In this document: positions 1 through 8,336 of the stretch, piece after piece
Position numbering within the stretch: position 1 is the first letter of the stretch
Layout: each line of letters begins with the position of its first letter
The notes under the pieces: model-generated
Databases searched by the model: none
What the model was told of the DNA's origin: nothing
What the model saw: the letters and a program-made list of their open reading frames with translations, nothing else
NCBI GenBank assembly: GCA_964421875.1
Contig: CAYQZD010000035.1
Location: 1 to 33,068 of the forward strand
Length of the DNA stretch: 33,068 nucleotides
Reading direction: 5' to 3'
From: CAYQZD01 sp964421875
Lineage (GTDB): Bacteria; Electryoneota; Tariuqbacteria; Tariuqbacterales; Tariuqbacteraceae
Made by a program: the position numbers and the translations under genes

Positions 1-136
1 GACTTATGATGTGTTTTAGACGAGATTGAACCACAGATTCACAAATACAGCCAAATGCTTCGCCCTTACATTCCATTTAAGCAATCTTAATAAAGCGATT
101 ATGGGATTCTGCATCCTGCGCTAATTGTCTGTATGA

Positions 137-298
137 GTAAGACTTTACTGAAATGAAGTCTGCAATAACACCGCTGTCATTCCGACTTGTCCGGAATCTG
201 ACAGCAAATTAGTTGATGTTCAGATTCCCGACGCGTTCACTTCGTTCACTTGCGGGAATGACAAAATGGGTAAGCGCTTCACATAGCTAAATTGATAC
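137..298 (+). repeat. 162-bp MITE-like element, copy 1
   Basis: This element matches copies at 20761-20922 and 23660-23822 over its whole length. It has imperfect terminal inverted repeats: the left end reads GTAAGACTTTA and the reverse complement of the right end reads GTATCAATTTA. Two inner palindromes follow, an imperfect TTCCgactTGTCCGGAA hairpin and a longer CCCGACGCG/TTGCGGG one. It is flanked by the 8-bp direct repeat CTGTATGA at 129-136 and 299-306, which looks like a target-site duplication. It has no coding capacity, so movement would need a transposase supplied from elsewhere. Confidence 0.7.
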
Positions 299-313
299 CT
301 GTATGACAAATCC

Positions 314-342
314 TTGACAATAATCTCCATTTTGCTTACATT
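314..342 (+). promoter_or_regulatory. Sigma70-type promoter for the HsdR-N gene
   Basis: A perfect -35 box TTGACA (314-319) is separated by exactly 17 bases from a -10-like TACATT (337-342), pointing at the only plus-strand gene. A second, weaker pair, TTGACT (400-405) and TATAAA (425-430), has a 19-base spacer. The untranslated leader would be about 120 or about 30 bases respectively. The call rests on sequence only. Confidence 0.5.
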
Positions 343-467
343 TAAAGAGAGGTTACCACGACCAATCCGATATAACCTTCCATAAAAACTTACAACATTT
401 TGACTGCCAATGAAAAACTACCACTATAAAGGTCCGTGTGATTGACCATTAAAAAAAGGAGAGGAAA

Positions 468-1550
468 ATGGATTTTATTGACAAAATTCGCGAACTAAAA
501 ACACATGTCCTAAATCAAAAGGAATCTATTAGAACAGAGGAAGGAACAAAACTAAGGCTCATCCAGCCTTTTATAACACTGTTAGGTTATGATGTTACTG
601 ACGGCAATGAGGTCCTTCCCGAATTCATTGCTGGAGCGGGAACGAAAAAAGAAGAGAAGGTAGATTATGCAATCCTGAAAAACGGCGAACCAATTATGAT
701 CATCGAATGCAAACAGTGTGGCGAGAATCTTGATAAAGCGTACAATCAACTATGTGGTTACTTCGCGTTCACGAAGGTTAAGTTTGGAGTCCTGACAGAT
801 GGTATTCTCTATCGTTTTTACAGCGATCTTGACGAGCTTAACAAGATGGACGAACGCCCATTCTTTGAATTCGATGTCATAGAACACGCTGAAGATGAAA
901 ATATAGTGAAGGAACTTAAACAATTTACTAAGAATACTTTCGATGTCGGCGAGCTGCAAACGAAGGCAAGTTCCCTTAAGTTTGCCAATGAAACTAAAAG
1001 AATTTTCCAAGAACAATTAGATTCTCCTTCAGATGAGTTTATAAACTTCTTCTTAGGTAAAGTTCTTCCGGATCATCAAAAAACACAAAAACTCCGTAAC
1101 AAGTATAAAGAACCAATAAGAAAAGCGCTAAGAGACTATATCAATGACAAAATAAAAGATAAGATTACTGAGGCAATTCAGGATAAGCCTTTAACAGACG
1201 AGTCAAATATTGACGAACATGAAACGTTGAAGAATGACTACGATGTTGGTATTGTCACTACTGAGGAGGAATTGAAATCATTATATATTGTGAAATCTAT
1301 ATTGTATGGAGTTATTGATTTGGAAAGAGTTAGTCTTGAAGACTTTAAGGGACATTGCAACATTCGACTAGATAATAAATGGAATAAAAGGATATTGGTG
1401 CTCTATATGAACAATCCGAAGAAAATGAAAATTGGGCTTATGGGTGAACAGAATAACATTTCAGAAACAGTAAAGATAGAGAAACTTGAAGACATTTTAA
1501 AGTATTCAGAACAAATTATTGAGCGAGCGAAGTTCTTAGATCGTCTATAA
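468..1550 (+). CDS. Stand-alone HsdR N-terminal-type PD-(D/E)XK protein
   Basis: This 360-residue protein resembles the N-terminal nuclease domain of type I restriction R subunits (HSDR_N). The PD-(D/E)XK core is visible: an acidic helix residue near E24, then D66 (KVDYAI), then E80-x-K82-Q83 in IIECKQ. The family segment QL..YF....FGVLTDG..YRFY follows at about 94-118. No helicase motor domain follows; the remainder is helical with a small mixed C-terminal domain (about 265-360). The start is fixed by AGGAGAGG at 457-464. It is the only plus-strand gene and is visibly more AT-rich than its neighbours, which suggests recent acquisition. No hsdM or hsdS partner is present. Such solo proteins are common in mobile DNA and their substrate is generally unknown. 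Confidence 0.8.
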   Translation: MDFIDKIRELKTHVLNQKESIRTEEGTKLRLIQPFITLLGYDVTDGNEVLPEFIAGAGTKKEEKVDYAILKNGEPIMIIECKQCGENLDKAYNQLCGYFAFTKVKFGVLTDGILYRFYSDLDELNKMDERPFFEFDVIEHAEDENIVKELKQFTKNTFDVGELQTKASSLKFANETKRIFQEQLDSPSDEFINFFLGKVLPDHQKTQKLRNKYKEPIRKALRDYINDKIKDKITEAIQDKPLTDESNIDEHETLKNDYDVGIVTTEEELKSLYIVKSILYGVIDLERVSLEDFKGHCNIRLDNKWNKRILVLYMNNPKKMKIGLMGEQNNISETVKIEKLEDILKYSEQIIERAKFLDRL

Positions 1551-1576
1551 AATCAAACATCCTACGCTACTCTCAT

Positions 1577-1607
1577 AAAAAAAGGCGGACCAAACATCCG
1601 CCTTTTT
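1577..1607. terminator. Bidirectional intrinsic terminator
   Basis: The inverted repeat GGCGGA/TCCGCC with a 7-base loop is flanked by seven A on one side and five T on the other. It can therefore end both the plus-strand gene stopping at 1550 and the minus-strand gene stopping at 1626. Confidence 0.85.
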
Positions 1608-1625
1608 CAATTTCATCGTCCCCCC

Positions 1626-1976
1626 CTACACCACATCCTTCTTCAAATCGTCCCAGGCTTTCAAGGCCCGCCGCAGATGCGGGATAACGATGGAGCCCCC
1701 CACCACCAGCGCGATATTCAGCGCCTCCTCCAGTTCAGTATCGCTCACCCCCTCCTCCCGGCAGCGGATTATGTGATACGAAACGCAGTCGTCGCAGCGC
1801 AGCACCAGCGAAGCGGTCAAGCCCAGCAGCTCCTTGGCCTTTTTAGGCAAGGCGCCGTCTTCGTAAGCGCGCGCATCCAGGTTGAAGAACCGTTTCATCC
1901 CGGTCCCGGCGTATTCGAAAACCAGTTGGTTAAGCTCCTCCCGTTCTCGGGAAAAACTGCGGATGTCTCGCGGCAT
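1626..1976 (-). CDS. Carboxymuconolactone decarboxylase family (AhpD-like) protein
   Basis: This is a small all-helical protein of 116 residues with the AhpD-type redox motif C61-D-D-C64-x3-H68 (CDDCVSYH). It is preceded by the family-typical LPKKAKELLGLTASLVLR and followed by GVSDTELEEALNIALVVGGS. Members with CxxC-x3-H act as thiol-dependent peroxide or alkyl hydroperoxide reductases rather than lactone decarboxylases. The physiological reductant and substrate cannot be told from sequence. It appears to be a single gene, with a two-way terminator downstream and an inverted-repeat element (2015-2096) upstream separating it from the next gene. The length is normal for short family members. 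Confidence 0.85.
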   Translation of the reverse strand: MPRDIRSFSREREELNQLVFEYAGTGMKRFFNLDARAYEDGALPKKAKELLGLTASLVLRCDDCVSYHIIRCREEGVSDTELEEALNIALVVGGSIVIPHLRRALKAWDDLKKDVV

Positions 1977-2014
1977 ATTCTAAATCCTTTGACACACTAT
2001 TTAAAGCAAAGAAT

Positions 2015-2096
2015 GTCATCCTGAACGCAGTGAAGGATCTCTTGTTTATAATTGATTTATAATAAATTCAGATTCTTCGCTTCGCTCAGAATGACA
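2015..2096. repeat. Inverted repeat with 26-bp arms (GTCATCCTGAACGC type)
   Basis: The left arm 2015-2040 (GTCATCCTGAACGCAGTGAA...) and the reverse complement of the right arm 2071-2096 (GTCATTCTGAGCGAAGCGAA...) are near-identical, with an AT-rich 30-bp loop. Elements with this core are known to be dispersed in many bacterial genomes. It is unrelated in sequence to the 162-bp family apart from the shared GTCAT ends. Confidence 0.65.
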
Positions 2097-2113
2097 GTCA
2101 AATATCGATAATT

Positions 2114-3475
2114 TCACGGAACAAACGCTATCTTCTTCACCGCCGCGCCGCCGGGATACTCCGCCCGGATGAAGTAAATACCGGCGGATACCCTCATACC
2201 CCGTTCATCCACCCCGCGCCATTGCGCAGCGCGCTTACCCGCGTCGGTGAATCCCCGGAACAGCGTCGCCACCCTCCTCCCCAACAGATTGTACACCGCG
2301 ACATCGACTTCACCCCCATCATTCAGGCTGAATTCGACCTCCGTCCGGGAGTTGAATGGGTTGGGGCGAGCGGTGAAAAGCTCCAATCCCGCCTCTTGAG
2401 GAAACGAATTCGCATCATCCGCAAGGAATTTCTCCCCCAGCCGATAAGCTTGATACGCCTCCGCCGCCTGCGCAATCTGGGCGGTCAAATTCTCCAGCGT
2501 GGTGTCTATCGCCAGGGCGAAAGTTAGGGTGATTGAATCCCCCGGCGCTAACACACTGTCCGGCTTCACCACTAAGAAGCTGGAATGATCCCCCTGCCGG
2601 CTCTCCCAAAGCGTGTCGTAGATGAAAGTATCGGGCCGGAAAGCCATCGCTGTTAAAGTGTCAATCCGGGCGTCCCTGCCGTTGTTATACCAGTTGTTGA
2701 AGTTCCCGTAATCGATTTCGCTCGAATCGGGATAAATCAGCGCTACTCCGGCGTAATCGTCATCCGGGGAATACTGATACACTAAATTAAGCGAATCCAC
2801 CCTGCCGGTCAGATTGTCATTGTAACTGTCCCCCACATCGAAATCACAGAAAAACAGCGCCCGGCAATGCCGCATCACTCCCGCCACCAAAATCCCGGCG
2901 ATATAGGTGGGATTGTTCAAATTGCGTACGGTGTATTCCAGGATGGCGAAATTGTCATTGTGTTCCGGGCGCAGGAGGCATTTTTGCGCCACATCGAAAG
3001 CGTCCGCGCGCAGTGTATCCGATATTATTCCGCGAGCCACGGTGAATCCCCCGGTGGTGTCCGAAGAATCCACCGCCATCGAATCCAGCGACAGCAGTTC
3101 CCCGTCCAGAGGCCAACCCCTTTCGATATAGCGAGTCTGCGTAACCTCCCCGGCGAAACTTTCGAAGGTCAGCCCGAAAAAGCCGTTATAAACGGAATAC
3201 AGGTCTTCGCGATGGGGAATATAGGTCAGGGTTTCCTGTAAAACAGCCTCCCCCTCGCCGGAGCCGTTCCCCACCCTGATAATTATTCCCTGAGTGCTGT
3301 CGGTGAAAGCCTCGCTGAAGCGGAAAAACCGCCCTTTCCCCAATTTCCCCGGTCCCGCGATAAGCGCCGCGCTTCCCCCTAACAGAAGGCAAACGGATAA
3401 AATCTCCAAGGTGAGACGCTTCGTCCGCCCGGAGTATTCATTGTTGGTTTTTACTCTTCTGCCGCCAGAAATCAT
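2114..3475 (-). CDS. Secreted protein with FlgD/T9SS-type C-terminal domain
   Basis: The 453-residue product begins with a basic stretch and a hydrophobic core (TLEILSVCLLLGGSAALIA), consistent with a Sec signal peptide cut before GPGK. The central region (about 60-365) is beta-rich and matches no family I can name. The last 80 or so residues form the Ig-like C-terminal module seen in FlgD and in type IX secretion cargo: NPFNSRTEVEFSL, YNLLGRRVATL, GIYFIRAEY and VKKIAFVP. In FCB bacteria this module targets proteins to the cell surface or anchors them. The start ATG overlaps the mtaB stop (ATGA) and has GGAG seven bases upstream, so the two genes are translationally linked, although no functional link is obvious. 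The role is unknown. Confidence 0.75.
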   Translation of the reverse strand: MISGGRRVKTNNEYSGRTKRLTLEILSVCLLLGGSAALIAGPGKLGKGRFFRFSEAFTDSTQGIIIRVGNGSGEGEAVLQETLTYIPHREDLYSVYNGFFGLTFESFAGEVTQTRYIERGWPLDGELLSLDSMAVDSSDTTGGFTVARGIISDTLRADAFDVAQKCLLRPEHNDNFAILEYTVRNLNNPTYIAGILVAGVMRHCRALFFCDFDVGDSYNDNLTGRVDSLNLVYQYSPDDDYAGVALIYPDSSEIDYGNFNNWYNNGRDARIDTLTAMAFRPDTFIYDTLWESRQGDHSSFLVVKPDSVLAPGDSITLTFALAIDTTLENLTAQIAQAAEAYQAYRLGEKFLADDANSFPQEAGLELFTARPNPFNSRTEVEFSLNDGGEVDVAVYNLLGRRVATLFRGFTDAGKRAAQWRGVDERGMRVSAGIYFIRAEYPGGAAVKKIAFVP

Positions 3476-4719
3476 ACTAATTCTCCGATAACCTGGTTTA
3501 GCCGCGCTTCAGTCAACCTCACCGGATGAAATCCTGATACTTTTGCACCGGGGACAATGACCCTGATATAGTTATCCGTGAATCCCCCCTTGGAACCATC
3601 CCCCTCGAAAAACACCGTCTCCACCCCCCCCAGCGACCTCTGCAGGAAATCTGTGTATTTGGCGGATACGGTCCTGCGCAGTTTCTCCGCGCGCTCGTCC
3701 TTTACACTTTGCGGCACAATGTCGTCCTCCGGGCTGTATTCGGTGCCCGGCCGGGGCGAAAAGGGGAAAACATGGATGTGGTTAACGGGAGACTCGTCGA
3801 CAAGCGCCAACGTCCGCTCGAAATCCTCCTCCGCTTCGCCGGGAAATCCCACGATGACGTCCGCGCCGATTCGCGCTCCGGGAAACCTCGCCCCTAATTT
3901 TTCCACCACCCCTCTGTAGTACGCGGAGTCGTATCCCCTTCCCATCCGTTCCAGTATCCGGTCGCTGCCGGATTGCAGCGGAAGATGGAAATGACGGCAA
4001 ATTTTATCGGAATCGGCAATCGCTTCAATCAGCTCTGCCGTGAATCCCGGCGGTTCCACCGAACTCAATCTGATGCGCACAACTTCGGGCAGCGCCTCCA
4101 GCTTTCTCAGCAATCCCGCCAGATTCAATCCGCTGGCATCGCGGTAAGAGCCGATGTCCACCCCTGTCAACACCACCTCCCGCGGCTGCTGAGACATCGC
4201 TTTCCGCGCCAATCCCAGGACCTGTTCCCAACCCAGCGACACCGAACCGCCGCGAAGCTTGGGCACAATACAATAGGAACATTCCCGGTCACATCCGTCC
4301 TGTATCTTTATGAACGCCCTGGAGCGGAACCGGTTCCCTCCCAAAGGTAGTATCTCCCCACCGGGAGCCGGGGAAACAAATACTTTACCTTCGCTCTGAT
4401 TTAAAAGCTCAATCACCCGGAAACGTTCCCCCACACCCAGCGCCAGCCGTAATTTCTCCAGGGGAGCGATTTCCTCCCGGCGAAGCTGCGCCAGACACCC
4501 GGCGGCGATGACCTTGCCGGGATGCTCCCGCGCCAACCGCCGCACCATCCGGCGCGATTTACCCTCTGCCCGCGCTGTAACCGCGCAGGTGTTGATGAAA
4601 TAGAGGTCGGCTTCGCCCTCTTTGACGATTTCATAACCCGAGTCGGCGAACATCGCCGCCGCCGCCTCGGTCTCGACCTGGTTCAATTTGCAGCCGAATG
4701 TATGGAAGGCGATTTTCAA
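3472..4719 (-). CDS. mtaB: tRNA t6A37 methylthiotransferase MtaB
   Basis: This radical-SAM enzyme adds a methylthio group to N6-threonylcarbamoyladenosine at position 37 of ANN-decoding tRNAs. The N-terminal UPF0004 domain carries the three auxiliary-cluster cysteines (C10 in HTFGCKLNQ, C45 in INTCAVT, C75 in AAGCLAQ). The radical-SAM cluster is C143-x3-C147-x2-C150 in DGCDRECSYCIVP. The spacing and the opening FHTFGCKLNQVE identify MtaB rather than MiaB or RimO. A short C-terminal TRAM-like segment ends the 415-residue protein, a normal length. It lies downstream of rpsA, separated by a stable hairpin, and overlaps the following secreted-protein gene by 4 nt. Confidence 0.93.
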   Translation of the reverse strand: MKIAFHTFGCKLNQVETEAAAAMFADSGYEIVKEGEADLYFINTCAVTARAEGKSRRMVRRLAREHPGKVIAAGCLAQLRREEIAPLEKLRLALGVGERFRVIELLNQSEGKVFVSPAPGGEILPLGGNRFRSRAFIKIQDGCDRECSYCIVPKLRGGSVSLGWEQVLGLARKAMSQQPREVVLTGVDIGSYRDASGLNLAGLLRKLEALPEVVRIRLSSVEPPGFTAELIEAIADSDKICRHFHLPLQSGSDRILERMGRGYDSAYYRGVVEKLGARFPGARIGADVIVGFPGEAEEDFERTLALVDESPVNHIHVFPFSPRPGTEYSPEDDIVPQSVKDERAEKLRRTVSAKYTDFLQRSLGGVETVFFEGDGSKGGFTDNYIRVIVPGAKVSGFHPVRLTEARLNQVIGELV

Positions 4720-4742
4720 CTTCTATCCATCCTCTAAACAAC

Positions 4743-4772
4743 GATGGCGTCGACACCGGCGCCGACGCCATC
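4743..4772 (-). terminator. Perfect hairpin between rpsA and mtaB, possible weak terminator
   Basis: A perfect 10-bp stem GATGGCGTCG/CGACGCCATC encloses a GC-rich 10-base loop. On the minus strand it is followed by GTTGTTTA, a poor U-tract. It could attenuate or end rpsA transcription, or protect the 3' end, while allowing some read-through into mtaB. Confidence 0.45.
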
Positions 4773-4818
4773 TATAACATACTACCGTTTGGATTCAATA
4801 GCGCAGAAATCACAACGA

Positions 4819-7332
4819 CTAAGCACCGTTGTTGGCTCCCGCATCTTCATCCTCCTCCGTCTTGGTTTCCTTCTCAGGCTTAGGTGCGTTTTCAGTCTCT
4901 TTGGAACCTTTAGACTCTTTGGCAGTTTCATCTTTCTTAGTAGTTTTTCTGGTTGGCTTCTTCTTAGCCTCAGGCGTGGCTTCGGTTTCAGCGGGTTTTT
5001 TCGCTTTGGTCTTTGGCTTCTCCGCTTTAGTCGCAGCCGGTTTTTTCGTTTTCTTTGGCTTAACCTCAGGCTCCGGTTCAGGTGGAGGCTCCTCCGCTTC
5101 GGCTTCAGCAGTTGGTTCCTCAGGTTTAGCTTTCTCGACCGGCGGCTCCGCCGCAGGCTTTTCGGAAGGCTCTGTTTTCTGATCAGGAACTTCAGCCTTC
5201 TCCTTCGGCTTGCGGGCTTTAGCCTCCTTAGGCTTTTTAGGTTCGGGAGCCGGCGCAGGTTCCTCAACCGCGGTTTCAACTTCAGGAGCGGGCTCCTCAG
5301 GGGCTTCAGTAACCTCTTTGGCGGGCTCCGCTTCCTCAGCCGCAGGTTTGGTCGGTTTATCCGTCTTAGGTTTTGCCTTTTTCTCCTCTTTGGGCTTCTC
5401 AACCGGAACCGCTTCAGCCTTATCCTGCTCCTTCACATATTCCTGGTAATCCTTGCGTTCTTTGAGCTTGCGGGCTTCGATGGCTGAAAGCACTATACGC
5501 TTAGCGCTTTTTTCAAATTCCACCACCACCAGCTCGAGTTCGTCGCCGGGATTCAACCGCTTCCTGATGGAACCCTGCTTGTCCCGGCCCAGCTGCGAAT
5601 TGGGAATGAAACCCTCAACTTCCTTGGGAAGCTCAACAATCACTCCCTTGTCAATCAGCCGCACCACCTTACCTGTAGTAAGCTTGCTGACTGCATACTC
5701 CGTGGCGAAAATTTCCCAGGGACTATCCTTTATCTGTTTATATCCCAGCGCAATCCGCCGCTCGTTGCGGTCGAAACCGATGATGATGACCTCGATGTCC
5801 TCACCTTTCTTCACCACTTCTGCGGGATGTCGAACCTTCTTCGTCCAGGAGAGGTCGGAAATGTGAACCAGCCCCTCGATGCCGTCTTCAAGCTCGACAA
5901 AAGCGCCGAAGGGAACCAACTCCCGGACAACGCCTTTATGGCGGGAACCAACCGCATACTTCTCTTCCAGGGTTTCCCAGGGATCAGGTTCTATCTGCTT
6001 CATCCCCAGCGATATCTTCCTCTCGTTGACGTCCATACTGAGCACTACCGCTTCAACTTCATCGCCGATGGAAAGCAGAGTTGAGGGATGCTTGATGTGC
6101 TGTGTCCAGGACATCTCGGAAACGTGAATCAAACCTTCAACACCCTTCTCAAGTTCGATGAAGGCGCCGTAATTGGTGATGGAAACCACCCGGCCGGTGA
6201 TTCGGGAGGTGAGGGGATACCGTTCCTCCACACCCTCCCAGGGATGCGGCAGCAGCTGCTTCAATCCCACGGAAACCCGCCGTCTCACCGGGTCGATGTC
6301 GGTGATCATAACATTGATTTTCTGGTCCAGCTCCACCACCTCCGAAGGATGACTGATTCTGCCCCAGGACAAATCCGTTATATGCAGTAAACCATCCACT
6401 CCACCCAGGTCGATGAACACGCCGAAATCGGTGATGTTCTTGACCATGCCTTCCATTATCAATCCCACATCCATTTCCAGCAGCATCTTTTCTCTGACTT
6501 CCGCTAAGCTCTCCTCTATCAAAACTTTGTGCGAAAGGACTATGTTTTTCCGCAGTTCATTCACCTTGACAATGCGGAATTCCATATCCTTCCCCACCAG
6601 AGCGTCGAAATCTCGAATGGGATGAATGTCTATCTGTGAACCGGGAAGGAAACAGTCGATGTTCATAACATCCACCACCATTCCGCCCTTTATCCGGCGG
6701 GTGATAGTCCCCTTCAGAACCTCCTGGGTTTCATAGTATTGCAGCAGTTTTTCCCAGGTTTCCATAAAGTCGGCTTTGCGCTTCGAAAGCACTAACTGCC
6801 CTTCTTTGTCCTCGACACGGTCCAGAAATACCGCAATCTCGTCGCCGATGTGCAGGGTTTCAGGATCGGTGAATTCATCCATAGGGATCGTTCCCTCAGC
6901 CTTGAAGCCGATGTCGACCGCAATCTCCTTCTCCGCGATTGCGACAATCCGCCCCCGCACGATTTCGCCCTCTCTAATCTCCTTGAGGCTCTGCTCGTAG
7001 AGACTCGACATCTTCTGAAATTCATCCTCGTCGTAACGCGGCTTATCCTTGAGGGTATCCACCGCCAGGACTTCATCTTCAGGCTCAGAAACCGGCGGCT
7101 CCGGTTCAGCAGGCGCCGATTCCACTTCAGGCGGAGATTCCGGCTCCGCAGACTCGGTCTGTGACGTGATTTCTTCCGGTGTGGAAGATTCCGTTTCGTT
7201 GTCCTGAGGAACCGATGACGGGCTTTCCGTTGTTGGACTCTCCTCAGGGGTTTGGTTAGTGGTTTTGGATTCTTCAGTTACTGGGGAAGGCTCAATTTCC
7301 TTTTCACTGCTTTTTTCATTCGTTTCAGGCAT
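4819..7332 (-). CDS. rpsA: 30S ribosomal protein S1, with long N- and C-terminal extensions
   Basis: Six consecutive S1 (OB-fold) RNA-binding domains are visible. They begin near GEIVRGRIVAI (residue ~122) and end near residue 620, with domains 3-5 showing the classic GVFIDLGGVDGLLHITDLSW pattern. S1 binds mRNA on the 30S subunit and aids initiation. The frame is open to 7368, but AAGGAGGT at 7342-7349 sets the start at 7332, giving 837 residues. About 120 Glu/Pro/Ser/Thr-rich residues precede the first domain. About 210 Lys/Pro/Ala/Glu-rich residues follow the last, so the protein is well over the usual ~560. It is the last gene of cmk-plsC-ispH-rpsA, an order widespread in bacteria. The tails resemble that of S16 in this same window. 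Confidence 0.95.
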   Translation of the reverse strand: MPETNEKSSEKEIEPSPVTEESKTTNQTPEESPTTESPSSVPQDNETESSTPEEITSQTESAEPESPPEVESAPAEPEPPVSEPEDEVLAVDTLKDKPRYDEDEFQKMSSLYEQSLKEIREGEIVRGRIVAIAEKEIAVDIGFKAEGTIPMDEFTDPETLHIGDEIAVFLDRVEDKEGQLVLSKRKADFMETWEKLLQYYETQEVLKGTITRRIKGGMVVDVMNIDCFLPGSQIDIHPIRDFDALVGKDMEFRIVKVNELRKNIVLSHKVLIEESLAEVREKMLLEMDVGLIMEGMVKNITDFGVFIDLGGVDGLLHITDLSWGRISHPSEVVELDQKINVMITDIDPVRRRVSVGLKQLLPHPWEGVEERYPLTSRITGRVVSITNYGAFIELEKGVEGLIHVSEMSWTQHIKHPSTLLSIGDEVEAVVLSMDVNERKISLGMKQIEPDPWETLEEKYAVGSRHKGVVRELVPFGAFVELEDGIEGLVHISDLSWTKKVRHPAEVVKKGEDIEVIIIGFDRNERRIALGYKQIKDSPWEIFATEYAVSKLTTGKVVRLIDKGVIVELPKEVEGFIPNSQLGRDKQGSIRKRLNPGDELELVVVEFEKSAKRIVLSAIEARKLKERKDYQEYVKEQDKAEAVPVEKPKEEKKAKPKTDKPTKPAAEEAEPAKEVTEAPEEPAPEVETAVEEPAPAPEPKKPKEAKARKPKEKAEVPDQKTEPSEKPAAEPPVEKAKPEEPTAEAEAEEPPPEPEPEVKPKKTKKPAATKAEKPKTKAKKPAETEATPEAKKKPTRKTTKKDETAKESKGSKETENAPKPEKETKTEEDEDAGANNGA

Positions 7333-7341
7333 TAAAATAAT

Positions 7342-7349
7342 ACCTCCTT
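7342..7349 (-). promoter_or_regulatory. Strong Shine-Dalgarno deciding the rpsA start
   Basis: The sequence AAGGAGGT lies nine bases upstream of the ATG at 7332. It excludes the in-frame ATG at 7368, which lies upstream of this site. Confidence 0.8.
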
Positions 7350-7395
7350 GGTATTGATTTGGACCCACAAGGGCCTCTTGAGTACTTTTAACACA

Positions 7396-8244
7396 TTAAA
7401 CCGGCTTCTTAATTTCTTTAACTATAATGTCCGCTATCTCTTCAAGCTGCCACATTGGCGTTGAAGCGCTGCCGGAAATACCGATGGAGCTGAATCCCGC
7501 AAGTTTATCGAGTTCCAACTCTTCAGGCTTCTCGATGAAAAACGAATTGGGATTCACCCGTTTGCAGCAGGAGAACAAGACCGCCGTATTGGAACTGTGG
7601 CGCCCCCCGACGAAAACCACAGCATCGTAAAGCCCGGCAAAATCCATCAACTCCTCTTCACGGTGCGAAACAAAGGGGCAGATGGCGTCGTAAACCTGAA
7701 AATCCTTCAAACGGTTATGCATCAATCCCTTGAGAGCTTCGAACTGCTCCCGGTCAGCGGTGGTTTGAGGAATGAGAAGCGCCGAAGCGTCATTGCTGAC
7801 CTCCAACGCCTCACTCGGCGATTCTATCACAATACCTTTACTCTGACAATATCCTAATAAGCCAATCACTTCCGGATGCCGCTTCTTGCCGAATATGTAG
7901 ATTCTCCTCCCCTCCTTCGCCGCTGCAGCAATTACCCGCTGAGACCGGCGGACGTTCCTGCAGGTAGCGTCGATTATCCGTATCCCCTGTTTACGAGCCT
8001 GGCGGTAAACCACCGGCGTCTCCCCGTGAGTGCGAATAAACAACGCCTTCCCCGATACCGCTTTCAGTTCCGGACTGATTTTGAGACCTCTCCGATGCAG
8101 CCTTTCCATCTCCCGGCGGTTGTGAATCAGCGCCCCCCGAACGTAAATATCGTCACCCTTGCCGAGTTCGTCCTCCACCTTCTCAATCGCCCGCTTAACC
8201 CCGCCGCAAAAACCGGCTTCGGGGTCGATTACTACCTTGACCAT
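7396..8244 (-). CDS. ispH: 4-hydroxy-3-methylbut-2-enyl diphosphate reductase (IspH/LytB)
   Basis: This is the last enzyme of the MEP isoprenoid pathway, reducing HMBPP to IPP and DMAPP with a [4Fe-4S] cluster. The three cluster cysteines are visible in their contexts: EAGFCGGV, DATCRNV and AICPFV. The substrate-binding histidines in ALIHN, RTHGE and KRHPEV are also seen. The frame is open to 8268, but starting at the ATG at 8244 gives MVKVVIDPEAGFCGGV, matching the usual position (about residue 13) of the first cysteine. Neither candidate has a clear Shine-Dalgarno. It lies between plsC and rpsA, the standard neighbourhood. Length (282) is slightly below the common ~310. Confidence 0.92.
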   Translation of the reverse strand: MVKVVIDPEAGFCGGVKRAIEKVEDELGKGDDIYVRGALIHNRREMERLHRRGLKISPELKAVSGKALFIRTHGETPVVYRQARKQGIRIIDATCRNVRRSQRVIAAAAKEGRRIYIFGKKRHPEVIGLLGYCQSKGIVIESPSEALEVSNDASALLIPQTTADREQFEALKGLMHNRLKDFQVYDAICPFVSHREEELMDFAGLYDAVVFVGGRHSSNTAVLFSCCKRVNPNSFFIEKPEELELDKLAGFSSIGISGSASTPMWQLEEIADIIVKEIKKPV

Positions 8245-8336
8245 CGTATCGGCGTCGGAACACATCATCGACCGTTTCTAACTACCTTGATAATATACTT
8301 ACCGCTATCTCGTACGCTGATATTTTACTGTTCCGG

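Larger units (their letters stand above)
1..467. other. Gene-free left edge
   Basis: No convincing coding region is seen in the first 467 bases on either strand. The stretch holds a full copy of the 162-bp MITE-like repeat at 137-298 and, to its right, AT-rich DNA with a good sigma70-type promoter for the gene at 468. Positions 1-136 show nothing that I recognise. Confidence 0.6.

Noticed and set aside
137..298. The repeat copies as parts of a CRISPR array
   Set aside because: The copies are kilobases apart, occur in both orientations, are 162 bp long and have no regularly spaced spacers.
468..1550. A complete type I restriction system
   Set aside because: Only the nuclease-like N-terminal module is present; no DEAD-box motor, hsdM or hsdS is encoded within the window.
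2222..3241. Overlapping plus-strand frames opposite the secreted-protein gene
   Set aside because: The minus-strand frame has a signal peptide, a recognisable C-terminal module and a ribosome site; the plus-strand frames have none of these.
4782..5487. Long open frames on both strands over the rpsA 3' end (up to 247 codons)
   Set aside because: They mirror the repetitive Lys/Pro/Ala/Glu codons of the S1 tail. Their products are Arg/Leu/Phe/Ser-rich low-complexity strings with no ribosome site or domain.
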